A program made the translations under genes and the position numbers. From Chrysomallon squamiferum (taxonomy: Eukaryota > Mollusca > Gastropoda > Neomphalida > Peltospiridae), in assembly GCA_012295275.1 (NCBI GenBank), contig CM022673.1, positions 12,866,288-12,930,287 on the forward strand: a stretch of 64,000 bases of DNA. Reading direction: 5' to 3'. The notes beneath the pieces were generated by a model. That model was not told the origin of the DNA. It ran no database searches and saw only the letters and a list, made by a program, of their open reading frames with translations. Of the stretch, positions 1 through 11,420 are shown one piece after another (position 1 is the first letter of the stretch; each line of letters opens with the position of its first letter).

Positions 1-166
1 TGGTTAGTTATATTCAGATATGTGTACATACTTACAAACACATATGTACAAATACATAGATATTCAAATATACAAACATGCATACTACAATATGTATATT
101 TCAAAGAATGACAAAAGCTTATTATAATTACACTATTTTATCTAATGTTTGACAGTTTGTATTAAA
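1..166. repeat. Direct repeat, copy 1 (cut by window edge)
   Basis: This block opens with TGGTTAGTTATATTCAGATA and is repeated at 901-1067 in the same order with about a dozen differences. The copies share the interior motif CATACTACAATATGTATATT followed by a stretch ending in GACAGTTTGTATTAA. It begins at the first base of the window, so the true left end is unknown. No coding potential is seen. It may be part of a dispersed repeat or a local 0.9-kb duplication. Confidence 0.85.
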
Positions 167-520
167 ATTTATTAAATATTGTGTTCCTCATATATATTTA
201 TATATATATATATATATAAACATTCATAAATACATAAATAAATAAATATATATATATATATATAAAAATTCATAAATACATAAATAAATATATATATATA
301 CACAATAACATACATACATATACAGATACAGACATACATACATACCTAGAAACCTACCTATCTACCTATACACAAATATATGTACTCATAAACAAACACA
401 TTTACAGATTTACATATATAAAAATATAACCACAAACATACAAACACAAACAAACACACACACACACACACACACACATACACACATACACACTACACTA
501 GTTCATATTCTGATTTCATA
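167..520. repeat. AT, AAAT, CATA and CA microsatellite tract
   Basis: After the direct repeat the sequence becomes TATA runs, two imperfect copies of a CATAAATACATAAATAAATA block, CATA tetranucleotides and a CA run near 455-478. Nothing gene-like is visible. Confidence 0.8.
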
Positions 521-900
521 GTATTGTTCACAATGATAGAAAGAAAACAGAAAGAAGAACAAATGGAAGAATAAATAGCTAGCAGAGTAGATGTAACCTA
601 GGGATAATTGGCTTACAATTGTTGTGTTTCAAAAATATCTGTGAAGCTGGAGGGCAAGACAAGAGAAAGATTTACAATAACAAGAAGATTTGCAGTTTTT
701 TTTACACGACACACAGATAAATAGTGTTTATCTTGGAACATTCTGGTAAGTATGACATTACAGGCATGCTTGATGATACATACATATATAGACATGCAAA
801 CATAATACATAAAAACACATATATATGCCTATCCATTTAAATACATATATAGTTAATACCAAAAGAACTATTCTGAAAATAAACAGTGTAAATATAACTT
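521..900. other. AT-rich spacer between the two direct-repeat copies
   Basis: Mostly non-repetitive AT-rich DNA with CATA-like patches near 780-850. The open frames here are short and rich in Tyr and Cys, as expected from CATA and CA repeats. I see no gene. Confidence 0.6.
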
Positions 901-1067
901 TGGTTAGTTATATTCAGATATGTATACATACTTACATACACATATGTACAAATATATAGGTATTCAAACATACAAAAATGCATACTACAATATGTATATT
1001 TCAAAGAATGACAAAAGCTTATTATAATTACACTATTTGTATCTAATGTTTGACAGTTTGTATTAAT
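901..1067. repeat. Direct repeat, copy 2
   Basis: This is the second copy of the 1-166 block, in direct orientation and 900 bp downstream. Differences are mainly single-base changes and a one-base insertion near 1039. Right after the copy the sequence changes to a CATA tract, whereas copy 1 continues into ATTAAATATT, so the right boundary is near GTATTAA. Confidence 0.85.
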
Positions 1068-1200
1068 GCATACATACATACATACAGACATGCATACATA
1101 AAAACACATAGATGTATACATACACACACAGTGATAAACACACACACACACACACACACACATGCAGCTATTTACATACATATATACAATACATACACAA
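1068..1200. repeat. CATA and CA microsatellite
   Basis: CATA tetranucleotides are followed by a CA run at about 1137-1161. The open frame across it on the minus strand is a simple-repeat artefact. Confidence 0.8.
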
Positions 1201-1460
1201 ACAGACCACCATAATGTTTCTAGAATTTTCTCACGTTTTCTAAACTAAAATTATTATTTTTATTAAGAAAAAACAGTAATTTCATTTGAATCCATAAACC
1301 TTAGCCACATCACGTTTTCACCTGGGTGGACAGTTTCACATTTCATAAATTAATTAACTTTTGTTTAAAAACACATCAGCAAATGTAGAAACTATCACAT
1401 ATTACCTTTCAGACACATGGTTTTTATTAATAATGTCATAGAGAGCAAGCCGAGTGAGCT

Positions 1461-1560
1461 AATTTTAACAAATAGCAGAAAGGAATCTTCAATATGAACC
1501 CTCCCATAAACAGCTTTTATATATCAGTTAAAGAGTACAGGTTGTAACTGCAAATATATC
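1461..1560 (-). mobile_element. SINE core fragment, degraded
   Basis: On the plus strand this reads AGCAGAAAGGAATCTTCAAT and then ACCCTCCCATAAACAG and TATATATCAGT. That order matches the reverse complement of the SINE body seen elsewhere in this window. The CCCATAAACAG piece is shared with the copies at 7.5 and 12.3 kb. A segment equivalent to the CACATACCACGG part of the core appears deleted. No tRNA head is recognisable. It is old and non-functional. Confidence 0.5.
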
Positions 1561-2235
1561 ACTGTGAAAAGTGCGTTTCTTTTGAACTTTAAAATCTGAA
1601 AACAGATCTATATAATTTATTATATTATTATATCAAATGAATGAATGTTTACTTCAAGACTGACACAGAAAAATCTTTTCACATTAGCTGTTATAAAACG
1701 TGATCAGAGAAATGTGATGCTATTCAGAAATTGTTGAGGAATGAAGATTTATTAGAGAAATCACTGAAACAGTTGAAAGTGTTTAAGCCAGGGAAATGGT
1801 CAAGAGATGAAGATCATCCATCTTAGACAGAACTGGACAACAGAAGACAGAAAAAGTGGATTACAAACTGAAACAGGAATCAAGAGATTAAGTGTGATAT
1901 CACAGCTTTAAACCTTTGTAATTCCAGGGTGTTATAAACACAGTTATTATTAACAGTCTGATTCTAAAACTGGCATCATGAAATTTGACATTAAAACAAA
2001 AAAAAAAAAAAAAAAAGATTTTCATAAAAATGTTTATCTCTGTTTATCATGTGACTTGCAAAAAAAATGAAATGATCTTGGTAAAAGTGTAATTGTAATT
2101 TGATTGACCAAATTCATAGATAGCAATTTTTAAAAATGTGTCCATTTATGTAAGTGTGTGTATAATATACATACACACACATACACAAACAGATGCATTT
2201 CTAAAATTGCTATATATGAATTTGATCAATCAGTC
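1561..2235. other. AT-rich sequence with a poly(A) run
   Basis: Non-repetitive AT-rich DNA with a poly(A) run near 1998-2016 and a short CA run near 2173. No gene, RNA or promoter signal was recognised. Confidence 0.5.
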
Positions 2236-2266
2236 AACATATATATATATATATATATATATATCT
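2236..2266. repeat. AT dinucleotide microsatellite
   Basis: A near-pure AT repeat of about 27 bp. The 98-residue open frame that spans it starts in GTGT/ACAC sequence and runs through the AT tract, so it is not taken as coding. Confidence 0.85.
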
Positions 2267-2764
2267 AGATATACATACATGCAGATATGCACAGGCATGT
2301 TTTGTATCTGTATTGTTTTATTGTCATATTTTGTTATTCACAATGATAAGTCACCCAAAACAACACAATTAAAATTTGGAAGCATAAATAATTTCATTAC
2401 GCCATTTATTCACACAAAGGCAGGAATACTTTAATTAAAAATTCATTTTGTTCGAGGAAGGACAACATCACTGGAGATGTTCTCTGAAACTGGAGCTGTT
2501 TACAAAATGTCCAATTTTCACAACTCAGTTAATCACTTTCTTCAGGGTATAATGAAATTAATTAGGATTCAAGGATTCATGCAAATGTTATTAAATATCA
2601 CTTGCTCAAGTGAGACAAAGTGGGAAGCTGAGATCAAATATTTATAATCAGGTTTACTTCAGAGTTCAGAGATAAATAAATTACGTTAATGTATGACAAA
2701 AATGTCGGGGCAAAATATTTTAACTAAAGAAACAAATTTATAAGAATTAACGTTGTTGATAAGG
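2267..2764. other. AT-rich sequence without recognised features
   Basis: Mixed AT-rich sequence. I see no splice-site pair, coding bias or repeat array here. Confidence 0.45.
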
Positions 2765-2970
2765 GAAATAATAATTGAATGAATGAATGAGCCAATAATA
2801 AAATGAATAAGTAAATATGCAGACGATTATTTAAGTGAATAAATGAATTAAAATTAAAAAATAAAATTAATGAATTAACAAATAAATAAGTGAATGAGTG
2901 AATGAATAAATACATGAGTAAATAAAAATAAATGAAAAAATTAAAATTTGAATGAATGAATATGAAAAAA
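2765..2970. repeat. Degenerate GAAT/AATA tetranucleotide tract
   Basis: GAATGAATGAATG-type and AAATGAATAAAT-type tetranucleotides with many interruptions. SINE tails in this family can be AATG-rich, so the tract could be an expanded tail, but no SINE body is seen beside it. Confidence 0.7.
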
Positions 2971-3009
2971 ATAATGAGTACCACTAACATTTTATCTTAA
3001 TATCAAATC

Positions 3010-4305
3010 CATCAGTAACAAATATAGCAATTTTTGAAGATGATAGATTCAAGTCTTATAGGAGCCACAAGTTCAGTTCTTGATATGTCATTGGTTCTAT
3101 CCTTGTAGGACTTATAGGTCCAATCCTTGTAGGGGTCAATCCTTTTTCAATGCTTTTTAGGATTACAGACCAATCCTAGACTGCTATGTCCACGAATTTT
3201 GACTAAAGTATCAAAAACCATTGCATCTGTTGTCCTGTTTAAGAGAAGGTGCATATGTGACATTTCTTACTGCTAATCAAAAAGAGTAGCCTGCAGTTTG
3301 AACAGTCACTTTCTTCTCTCATTAAGCATACTTAAAACATGTATCTATTTTACCACCAATTTTATTTGGATTCTAGCAGGTTTTTAAATTAAAAGTCATC
3401 GGACATACGATAACATTATAAAACAACATAAAGAACAAAGAATTTTAAGTTTTAACTTTTTTACAAAAACTGAGATGCTAAGAATACATACATTGTCACA
3501 ACATATAAAATAAAATAATAAAATGAAAGAAAAGAAAATTATGTTAAAAACAGAATTATAACATAAAAAGTAACACAATAACTGTAATAATGCAACAGAG
3601 TGCATTGTGATATAAAAATAAAAATAAAATATAAACTGTACAAAAAAATTAAATTACTATTAAAACAAAAATTGTTTTTAAAATAACTTAAAATGACAAT
3701 TAAAACTGCAATTAAAATTAAAATTAATTTTAATAAATAAAATAAAATTAGTATATAAATAACCAAAGTCAAAACAAACAACCAAAAAATTTGTTTTAAC
3801 AAAAATACACATACAGAAAAGCTTTCAATATAATATTCTCAATAGACAGAATGAATTTTTTGTTTTCATCATTAAATAATTATATTTTTGTATTAGTTTT
3901 GTAATTTTAATTTGAATTTTTTATTTTAATTTTTTTTTTTCTTATCACTACAGGATGAATTCAAACAACACTTAAAAATCAAGGATAAAAAAACATCTTT
4001 AAATAAATTACTTTTTGACGGGATAAATAACAGATATTCTGTCAATTCGACATTTTGTGATAACAGTTTTTATGTCATTTTATTATAGAATTAACATTAA
4101 AAATCATTGAAAAAAATGAATTCATAGCTGCTTGTTAAAAATGGCTTCACTAGATGCGTGGTTAAAGTATTGTTATTATCTGTAGACACAAGTTGTATAA
4201 ACACTCTTTAATTATGGTTTCAAAAACAAAATTCTAAAAATACACACAGATACAGACAGTCAGGAAATAAATGTCCTGAAACCAGCCTCTTCATTCAATT
4301 CATAA
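3010..4305. other. AT-rich sequence with short direct repeats
   Basis: Near 3060-3185 several short copies of TCCTTGTAGG and CAATCCT lie in tandem, within what looks like a small decayed repeat. From 3400 to 4000 the composition is extremely A/T-rich, giving minus-strand open frames made of Leu, Ile and Phe that are compositional artefacts. Nothing gene-like is seen. Confidence 0.5.
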
Positions 4306-4530
4306 TTTATTTTACTTTTATTTTATTTATTTATTTTTTTTTTTTTTTATTTTTTATTTATTTATTTATTTATTTTTAACTTTTTTATATATTTATTTAT
4401 TATCTTTCAGTTTTACTTATTTTTAGTTACTTATATATTTACTTTTATTATTATTATTATTATTTTATAATTTTAATCAAGTTGTTTAAATAATTATATT
4501 TTATTATTATTATTATTATTATTATTATCA

Positions 4531-4625
<95 letters not shown>

Positions 4626-4746
4626 ATATTTTAAACAACACATTAAATCTTTTTTATAATTTTGGATTCTGTTCTCCCTTTCTTCTTTCTTTCCATTTTT
4701 CTTTTTCCTTTCTCTCTCTCTCTGTATTCTTTTCTCTCTCTCAAAA
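4306..4746. repeat. TTTA, TTA, TCATTA and TC simple-repeat block
   Basis: A compound microsatellite: TTTA repeats (4315-4440), TTA repeats broken by TCA units (4445-4625), then a pyrimidine-rich TC/TTTC tract (4675-4745). The strand asymmetry (T and C on plus) makes slippage or triplex formation plausible. No gene is present. Confidence 0.85.
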
Positions 4747-4974
4747 ACGAACCACCTGTTTTCAACACAAGCTTACACAAGTCAGACAGAGGGTAATACA
4801 GAACAAGCCAGTCTTTAGTCTCTTACTGGTAAATTCTTCTCTGCTTTTATCCCAAGGATTTCAAACTTTATCTACCACTCAACAGAGCTGAAGGCAATTC
4901 TTCAGTGATACAAGCAATCCAAACACCACTCCTTCTGTTAGGCCTGGTGTTTCACATGAAAAGCTTTGTCTAGA

Positions 4975-5160
4975 AATCTGACAGAGGCTGGGTTTAGCAC
5001 AGTGATGCACATTCAGCTGTGGAAAGATAAGGGTTGTAGGACCAGTCCCCAGTGGGTGCAGTTGCTGAATAATTTCCCATTCCACTCAAAGCTCTATTAT
5101 AGTTGTATGACGTGATGGCTGTAGTGTGTGTTTTTATATTTATGGGATATATGTGTATTA
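4975..5160 (+). mobile_element. SINE, tRNA-like head and core, plus strand
   Basis: A pol III A-box-like sequence TTTAGCACAGTGATG lies at about 4993-5007 and a B-box-like GGACCAGTCCC at about 5040-5050, roughly tRNA spacing. They are followed by AATAATTTCCCATTCCA, matching the SINE segment after the head (compare GTTATTTCCCATTCC at 53571). Further on GGCTGTAGTGTGTG and TTATGGGATATATGTGTATT match the next core segments in order. The element then passes directly into the ~37-bp minisatellite. An open frame of 68 codons on the opposite strand is a shadow of this repeat. Confidence 0.65.
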
Positions 5161-6096
5161 ATATCAACATGCATAAAATCACCATCTCTGTATGAACATT
5201 AATATGTATACAAAAAGCACACACATGTATGAACATCAGTGTGTATAAAAACACTCACTGCATGAAAAACCCACAGTCTGTATGAAATTCAGTATGATTA
5301 AAAGCATAAACTGTGTATGAACATCAACATACATAAAAGCAAAAACTATGTATGAACTTCAATGTGTATAAAAGCACACACTCTGTATGAACATCAACAT
5401 GTATAAACACAGTGTGTAACAGCATGCAGTGTGTATGGACATCAGCATGTATAACAACACATACTGTGTGTATGAACATCAGCATGTATAACAACACACA
5501 CTGTGTATGAACATCAGCATGTATAACAACACACACTGTGTATGAACATCAACATGTATAACAACACACAGTGTGTATGAACATCAACATGTATAACAAC
5601 ACACTGTGTGTATGAACATCATCATGTATAACAACACTGTATATGAACATAAGCATGTATAACAACACACACTATGTATGAACATCAACATGTATAACAG
5701 AACACACTTTGTATGAACATCAACATGTATAACAACAACTGTGTGTATAAACATCAGCATGTATAACAGCACACACTGTGTGTATGAACATCAGCATGTA
5801 TAACAACACACACTGTGTATATGAACATCAACATGTATAACAACACACAGTGTGTATGAACATCAGCATGTATAACAGCACACACACTGTGTGTATGAAC
5901 ATCAGCATGTATAACAACACACTGTGTGTATGAACATCAGCATGTATAACAACACACTGTGTGTATGAACATCAGCATGTATAACAACACACACTGTGTG
6001 TATGAACATCAACATGTATAACAACATACACTGTGTGTATGAACATCAGCCTGTATAACAACACACACAGTGTATGAACATCAGCCTGTATAACAG
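5150..6096. repeat. ~37-bp minisatellite, about 25 copies
   Basis: Tandem units of about 34-38 bp built on TATGAACATCAACATGTATA followed by ACAACACACACTGTG. Units vary mainly in the length of the ACAC part and in CAACATG versus CAGCATG. Early units (5150-5400) are more diverged and include ATGAACATTAATATGTATAC, which resembles the SINE core segment around GGGATGGTGCATATAAAAG. I infer the array grew from inside the adjoining plus-strand SINE. Units are contiguous, so this is not a CRISPR array. Confidence 0.9.
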
Positions 6097-6660
6097 TGGT
6101 GTTAAGCCTGTGTCAGTGGGAAGACATGAGAAATCCCACGTGTCATGTCAGAGTTTATCTCAGCTGTTCAGATCAGCTGGGAAACAGGAGCTGAGACTCC
6201 AGCCTCTGTCTTCACTGCTCCTTAATACATGTTTGTACAGATAAAGGGTTATCTGGGGTTTTTTGAAAAAAAAAAACAATAACACGTCTACTGTTTGTTT
6301 TAAAACAGCAAAAATGTTTACAAGTTTTTGTTTTTGTGGCTGAATATTGTAAATAGAAGGTTTATTGCAAAATACAATTTAGTAATTTGTTGTTTACATG
6401 CTGTTTACCTCTACTAAATGATGAATGGTATTAAACTGTTTACATATTTTTATTATGTACAGTGTAGAATTTGTTTATATGTTTTTAAGCTAATGCTTAG
6501 TATGATATGTAAAACTATTAAATTCTTTACATAATTTCTTTTTCTTCCTATTCATTGGTACAGGGTTTCATTCTTTAAAATGCTTATACACATGTTCTAA
6601 ACAATGTATTGTTTACCTTCTGAACACCATTATTTGTAAAACATGGAAAACATTAAACTG
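6097..6660. other. Unique AT-rich sequence right of the minisatellite
   Basis: The first ~130 bp (6097-6230) are richer in G and C and may hold more SINE-derived sequence (for example GACATGAGAAATCCC). The rest repeats TGTTTAC-like words at irregular spacing (6380-6660), suggesting a decayed tandem array. No gene is seen. Confidence 0.45.
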
Positions 6661-7200
6661 TTTTCATATTTGTGTATATGTGTGTGTATGTATGCATGCA
6701 TGCATGAATGTGAATGCATGTGTGTGTAGCTGTTTCTGAGTATGTACGTTTGTATATGTTTATGTGTTTGTATCTACATACGTATGTATCCTGTTTATGA
6801 TTATGTAAACAATATAGGAATTGTTACATTGTTTACAAATGTTTACAACTAATTAAATAACAAGAATTACATTACTGAACTGTTTACAAATTTTGGGACA
6901 AAGGTTTTTGGGAGAATTTGTTTAAGTTGTTTATGTACTTTGTGCAGCTAATGAGTACAGGTGACATTTTGTTCAAACTTTCATTGCCACTTCGCTATCA
7001 GGTTGCATAATATCAATAGCAAAGCATTACAGCGTGTGACAAAACTGATGTTTGTTAGAGCTATTGATTGAGATAAGGAACAGAAGCAAACAGAATACAC
7101 AGCTGTGGAAATTTCCTGGTCTAAGTTACGAAAGGTTTTAGTCAAACGAAGAAAGAAATATTCTATTTAACATTATTTTCAGTACCATTATATTGCATGG
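6661..7200. other. GT-rich patch and AT-rich sequence
   Basis: A TGTG/TATG patch (6670-6780) is followed by more TGTTTAC-like words (to ~6900) and non-repetitive sequence. No feature with gene-like properties was recognised. Confidence 0.45.
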
Positions 7201-7211
7201 TTATACAATAT

Positions 7212-7213
<2 letters not shown>

Positions 7214-7271
<58 letters not shown>

Positions 7272-7299
7272 TATATACACACACACATATATATGTGTG

Positions 7300-7341
<42 letters not shown>

Positions 7342-7403
7342 AATACATTCATATGTATATACATATATATGTGTATGTGTTTGTATATTCATATAGATAT
7401 ATT

Positions 7404-7437
<34 letters not shown>
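7214..7437. repeat. Long AT and GT microsatellites
   Basis: An AT run of about 50 bp (7216-7266), a second AT run (7304-7332) and a GT run (7409-7435). The 61-codon open frame here is an artefact of ATAT and ACAC repeats. Long AT runs can extrude as cruciforms. Confidence 0.9.
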
Positions 7438-7438
<1 letters not shown>

Positions 7439-7446
7439 AAGATGAT

Positions 7447-7697
7447 ATAGATAATGAGAGCTGAAACATCTTGTCACAATGCAATAGGTTACTCTTTTAT
7501 AGTTAGCTGCAAGAAATATTTTAATCTAGACCCTCTCATAAACAGGAAAGAAAAAAAATCATGGTATCTGAAAAATCATTGGTGGCACTCTGGCTGGAAT
7601 AGGAAATTTGCTAATGTGTCCACTGAGAAGGATAGATCCAGTGACCTAACATGTCTCAGTTTAGTTATCTCACTACTAAGCCAGAACATTTAGTACA
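7447..7697 (-). mobile_element. SINE, nearly full-length, with tRNA-like head
   Basis: The best-preserved copy in the window. On the minus strand a tRNA-like head has an A box TGGCTTAGTAGTG (7671-7683) and a B-box relic GGATCTATCC (7630-7639), about 31 bp apart as in tRNA genes. The body follows towards lower coordinates; plus-strand landmarks are CTGGCTGGAATAGGAAAT (7590-7607), CCCTCTCATAAACAGG (about 7530-7545) and GGTTACTCTTTTATAG (7488-7503). The head lacks a convincing acceptor stem and its B box has lost the GGTTC core, so it is a dead SINE and not a tRNA gene. The 79-codon plus-strand open frame over it is incidental. Confidence 0.75.
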
Positions 7698-7935
7698 AAC
7701 ATATAAAATAATAATCACAGCAAAACATTATCATTTTTATCTAAAATTACCTATTTTTGTTCTGATATGAACTCTTCCTCTTTATCTATGGGATTTTATT
7801 ATTATTATTTTTTATTAATATTTATTTCCTTTTTTTTTATTTCCTTTTTTTTTTTTTCCTTTTTTTCAATTTCCTCTTTTTTTCATTTCCTTTTTTATTA
7901 TCATTTATTTATTTATTTGTTTACTTATTTATTTA

Positions 7936-7967
<32 letters not shown>

Positions 7968-8132
7968 TTTATTTAATTATGGCAGGGTTTTAAAATTATT
8001 TTTATTTATTTAATTTTTAATGTGTTCTTTAAATTCAGTTCATATTAAAAAGTTGTATGAAATAGTTATAAATAAACAGCATAGATTGGATTATTAGAAT
8101 AAAATATGTAAATTTTAACAAAAAAAAAAATA

Positions 8133-8183
<51 letters not shown>

Positions 8184-8285
8184 TAATATTATTATTAACA
8201 ATTTTAAAAAAAAGATAAGCAAAATATTAAGAATTTTCTACAGCTTAATTTATATTTTATAGTTACAAATTTTTTATGTATTTTC
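7698..8285. repeat. T-rich, TTTA and AAT simple repeats
   Basis: TTTC/TTTA tracts (7795-7975) and an AAT run (8128-8183) separated by short AT-rich sequence. No gene is seen. Confidence 0.8.
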
Positions 8286-8486
8286 TTAAATTTGTGTGTG
8301 TGTGTGTGTGTGTGTCTTTTAATGTTTTCTCAAAAAGAAAATAAATATATGTTTTATTTAAATAATTCATTACAGTTCATATAAATATACAGTTATAAAT
8401 TTTTGTCCACACACATAGACACACAGCACACATATTAATAAACAGGCATACACACAAATTCTCTACTAAATGCACGCACACACACT

Positions 8487-8535
<49 letters not shown>
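8286..8535. repeat. GT and CA microsatellites
   Basis: A GT run (8293-8314) and a long CA run (8483-8533) with looser CACA patches between. Opposite strand bias within 200 bp means a single strand could pair GT with CA as a foldback. Confidence 0.85.
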
Positions 8536-9000
8536 ACACAACAGTTGGAGAATGACAGAAGTAGTTTAAAATAGAATGTTGTTAGAAGTTTATTTTTAGA
8601 ATTTGTACAAGAGCAGCACAACAGGATTTTCTGTGAATTTTAAAATGCCATGTCATTACAATCCTTTTATTTTATTTTTTTTTTTTTATTTTTTTATTTC
8701 CATACAAATTTTCGTTCATTAAAAACCGTCATCTTTGTCTGGTTTGAAAAAGAAGAAAAGAAGAAGAAAAAAAATTAAAATGTATCTGAATTAAAAAAAA
8801 TAAAAAAAAAAAAATTGATACATTGGCATTTTTGAATTATAAAAGTGAACAAAAATTGGAATTATTAGTTAGTATGGTGTAAAGAGAGAATGTAATGTAA
8901 TAAAGAAAGAATGAAAGACTGAATGAATGAATAATAGAACTAATAAATAAAAGTTGTGTTTGATTTTAAAAATTACAAACAGTGTATAAAACAGTCTTTC
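8536..9000. other. AT-rich sequence with poly(T) and poly(A)-like tracts
   Basis: Low-complexity A or T tracts with little unique sequence between. Nothing recognised. Confidence 0.5.
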
Positions 9001-9260
9001 ACTGAACGCAAAAAAGATGGACAGATTGATGGATGATTAGACAGAGAGATAGACAGACAGACAGACAGATACATAGAGATATATAGCAATATACAGAAAT
9101 AAACAGACAGACATTTATATAGATAGATAGACTGTCAGATAGATAGATACATTGATAGATGGATAAAGAAACAGATACACAGAAAGATAGATTATATTTG
9201 CTTAAATATATAGGGAGAGAAAGAAAGAATGTGAGAGAGATGGATAGAAAGAAAAAGTAA
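9001..9260. repeat. AGAC/AGAT tetranucleotide tract
   Basis: GACA and GATA tetranucleotides with interruptions, fading into GAAA-rich sequence. Confidence 0.8.
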
Positions 9261-9284
9261 CTATGAATACAACTATTTTAGAAA

Positions 9285-9760
9285 TAGAGTAAAAAATAAA
9301 TAAAAAAACCAGTAAAATTTAATAAAAACAAACAAAAAAAATCTTAAAAACTATGAAAAAAAAATTTTTTTTTTTAAAAAAAAGAAAAAAAAGAGAAAAA
9401 ATCAATTAAAACTAAGAAAAATTAAATAAAAACTAAGAAAAAATTAAATTAAAACTAAGAGAAAATTAAATAAGATCTAAGACAAAATTAAAACTAAGAA
9501 AAATGAAAAAGAAAAAAAAAAAAAAAAAAAAAACCAGTAATTAGGAAAAAAAAAAGAAAATGAAAACTAAACAAATTAATGATGAGATTAATTCTAAACT
9601 TAGAAAAAATAAAAAACTCTGCTCATTATGAGTCCCCAGGTACTGTGAGACAAAGATGAATTAAAACTGAAAAACATGATTGAGTTAGTAAATAACAAAA
9701 AGACAAATTAAAAAAAAAATGTAAGATGAAAGTAATGTAAGATATCAAAAAAAGCAAAGA
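9285..9760. repeat. A-rich tract with a ~22-bp repeat
   Basis: Extremely A-rich. Between 9400 and 9510 a unit of the form AAAACTAAGAAAAATTAAAT recurs four or five times with small changes. A-runs break it up. No coding content is visible. Confidence 0.7.
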
Positions 9761-9959
9761 TGGTAAAAAGAGAAATAAAATTTAAAGGAAGTAATGATAA
9801 ATATGAAGAAAGAGAAAGAAAAATAAAATAAATAACTGAATAGCAACATTAAAAAAATGAAAGAAGAAAGTAAAAGCATGAAAGAATGAAGAAAATGAAT
9901 AAAAAAAGAGAGGAAATAATGGAAATATATTTCATCCTTCAAAATATTAACAATCACAC

Positions 9960-9991
<32 letters not shown>

Positions 9992-10300
9992 TTCACACAC
10001 ACATGCACATATATACACACATATATATAGATATGAACATACATACACATACACACAAGCATAAATACATACATAGTTACATACATATATATATACACAC
10101 ATATATATAGATATGAACATACATACACACAAACATATGTACACACACACACATACAAACACTCAAATATATTTACACACACATATATATACATACACAC
10201 ACATCCATATACACACACACATAAAATATCAAATCAAATAAAACAAATAAAATCTGGAGATAGACAGACAGACAGACATAAATATAGACACACACATGAA
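9761..10300. repeat. CA/CATA microsatellite with an ~80-bp duplication
   Basis: A CA run (9962-9991), then two direct copies of a segment starting ACACATATATATAGATATG (about 10016 and 10097). The 157-residue minus-strand and 74-residue plus-strand open frames come from TGTG/CACA periodicity and are not coding. Confidence 0.8.
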
Positions 10301-10540
10301 CATATTTAACAGATCTACATTACAAATGCACTGTAAAGTTTGAAACAAATCATGTTGTGAAAGTCATGCCCATTACAGGCAGGCTTGAACAGTTTTTGAG
10401 ACAGACACATTGTTAATTAGTGTGTACATATTCAGGGTTCCAGACAAAGTCAGATTGGATTTTTCTGTCAACAGTTAATGGTCACTGCTGATTGATTACC
10501 TTTCCTTGGGACGGTATTGACCAAAACACTTGCAAGGTGA
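10301..10540. other. Unique sequence with a dispersed-repeat motif
   Basis: The motif ATGCCCATTACAGGCAGGCT followed by TGAAC (about 10365-10389) closely resembles the motif repeated in the 21.6-22.4 kb array and the single copy near 17370. It is probably a fragment of the same dispersed repeat. Nothing else is recognised. Confidence 0.5.
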
Positions 10541-10860
10541 ACACAACAGCTTTTTTCTTTTTCTTTTTCTTTTTCTTTTATTATTATTATTACTCTTTGT
10601 TGTTGTTAGTGTTGTTAGTGTTGTTAGTTTGTTGTTGTTACTATTATTATTTGTATTATTATTTATATTATTATTATTATTATTATTATTATCATCATTA
10701 TCATTATTATATATATTATTATCATTATTTATATTATTATTATTATTATTATTATTGTTAATTATTATTATTGTTGTTGTTGTTATTTTTATTATTATTA
10801 TTATTATTACTTTCACATTTTTGATAGAAGTAAACATGTTTGTGTTAGAACTATTTACAT
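10541..10860. repeat. CTTTTT, TTG and TTA microsatellites
   Basis: CTTTTT units, then GTT/TTG and a long TTA tract with TCA interruptions. Three overlapping open frames of 89-117 codons on both strands are homopolymeric (Leu, Tyr, Asn, Ile) and are repeat shadows. Confidence 0.9.
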
Positions 10861-11420
10861 TATTTTTAAACCACTACAGATAACAACAACAACATCAATA
10901 TTGTAATAATAATAAGAAGAAAATAACAGCATGAGAAAAAAAAAATCAATAACAACTACAGTAATAACAGCAGCAACAGCAATTGCGACAGTAATTACGT
11001 TAATAATGATGGATGTGTTGATGAAGTACTTATAGTAATAGTAACGTTACAACAACTACAACAACAGTAATTGTAATCATAATCATGGTGGGTGTTTTGG
11101 AATAGTAGTAGTAGTAGTATGAGTACAAACATTTGTAGTAACAAATATAGTAATATTATAGTAGAGTGGTAATAGTAGTTACAGCAGTAGCTGTAGTATT
11201 AGTTGTTGGTGTAGTACTAGCAGTAGTAGTAGTTGTAAAATGACAATGTTGATGTAGATGTATCATTTTTTGGAATAGTAGTAGTGTTCATATACAAACA
11301 GTTGTAATAATAATAATAGTAATATTATAGTAGTAACAGTGGTTACAGTAGTAGCTGCAGTAGCTGAAGGTGTTGTAGCAGTAGTAGTATTAAAATATAG
11401 CAGTGTTAACACAACTGATA
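10861..11420. repeat. Degenerate AAC and GTA trinucleotide region
   Basis: CAACAA/TAATAA words followed by GTAGTAGTAG-type tracts. Two diverged segments (about 11080-11170 and 11265-11345) share the order TTTTGGAATAGTAGTAGT then ACAAACA and ATATTATAGTAG, indicating a ~180-bp tandem duplication. Confidence 0.65.

Noticed and set aside
4879-5254. Overlapping minus-strand frames of 68 and 86 codons with mixed composition
   Set aside because: They lie antisense over a SINE head and core; the protein-like appearance comes from the tRNA-derived sequence.
5150-6096. CRISPR-like regular repetition (also at 22725-23226 and 45650-46185)
   Set aside because: Units are contiguous with no unique spacers of constant length, drift gradually, and sit in eukaryotic SINE-rich DNA with no cas genes.
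7454-7693. 79-codon plus-strand frame with mixed composition
   Set aside because: It coincides with the best-preserved minus-strand SINE copy and shows no other coding evidence.
7628-7697. Possible tRNA gene (A and B boxes on the minus strand)
   Set aside because: The B box lacks the GGTTC core, no acceptor stem or anticodon loop could be drawn, and the sequence continues directly into a SINE body. The same holds at 5.0, 43.5 and 46.4 kb.
9745-10218. 157-codon minus-strand frame rich in Cys, Val and Tyr
   Set aside because: Produced by CA/CATA microsatellite periodicity.
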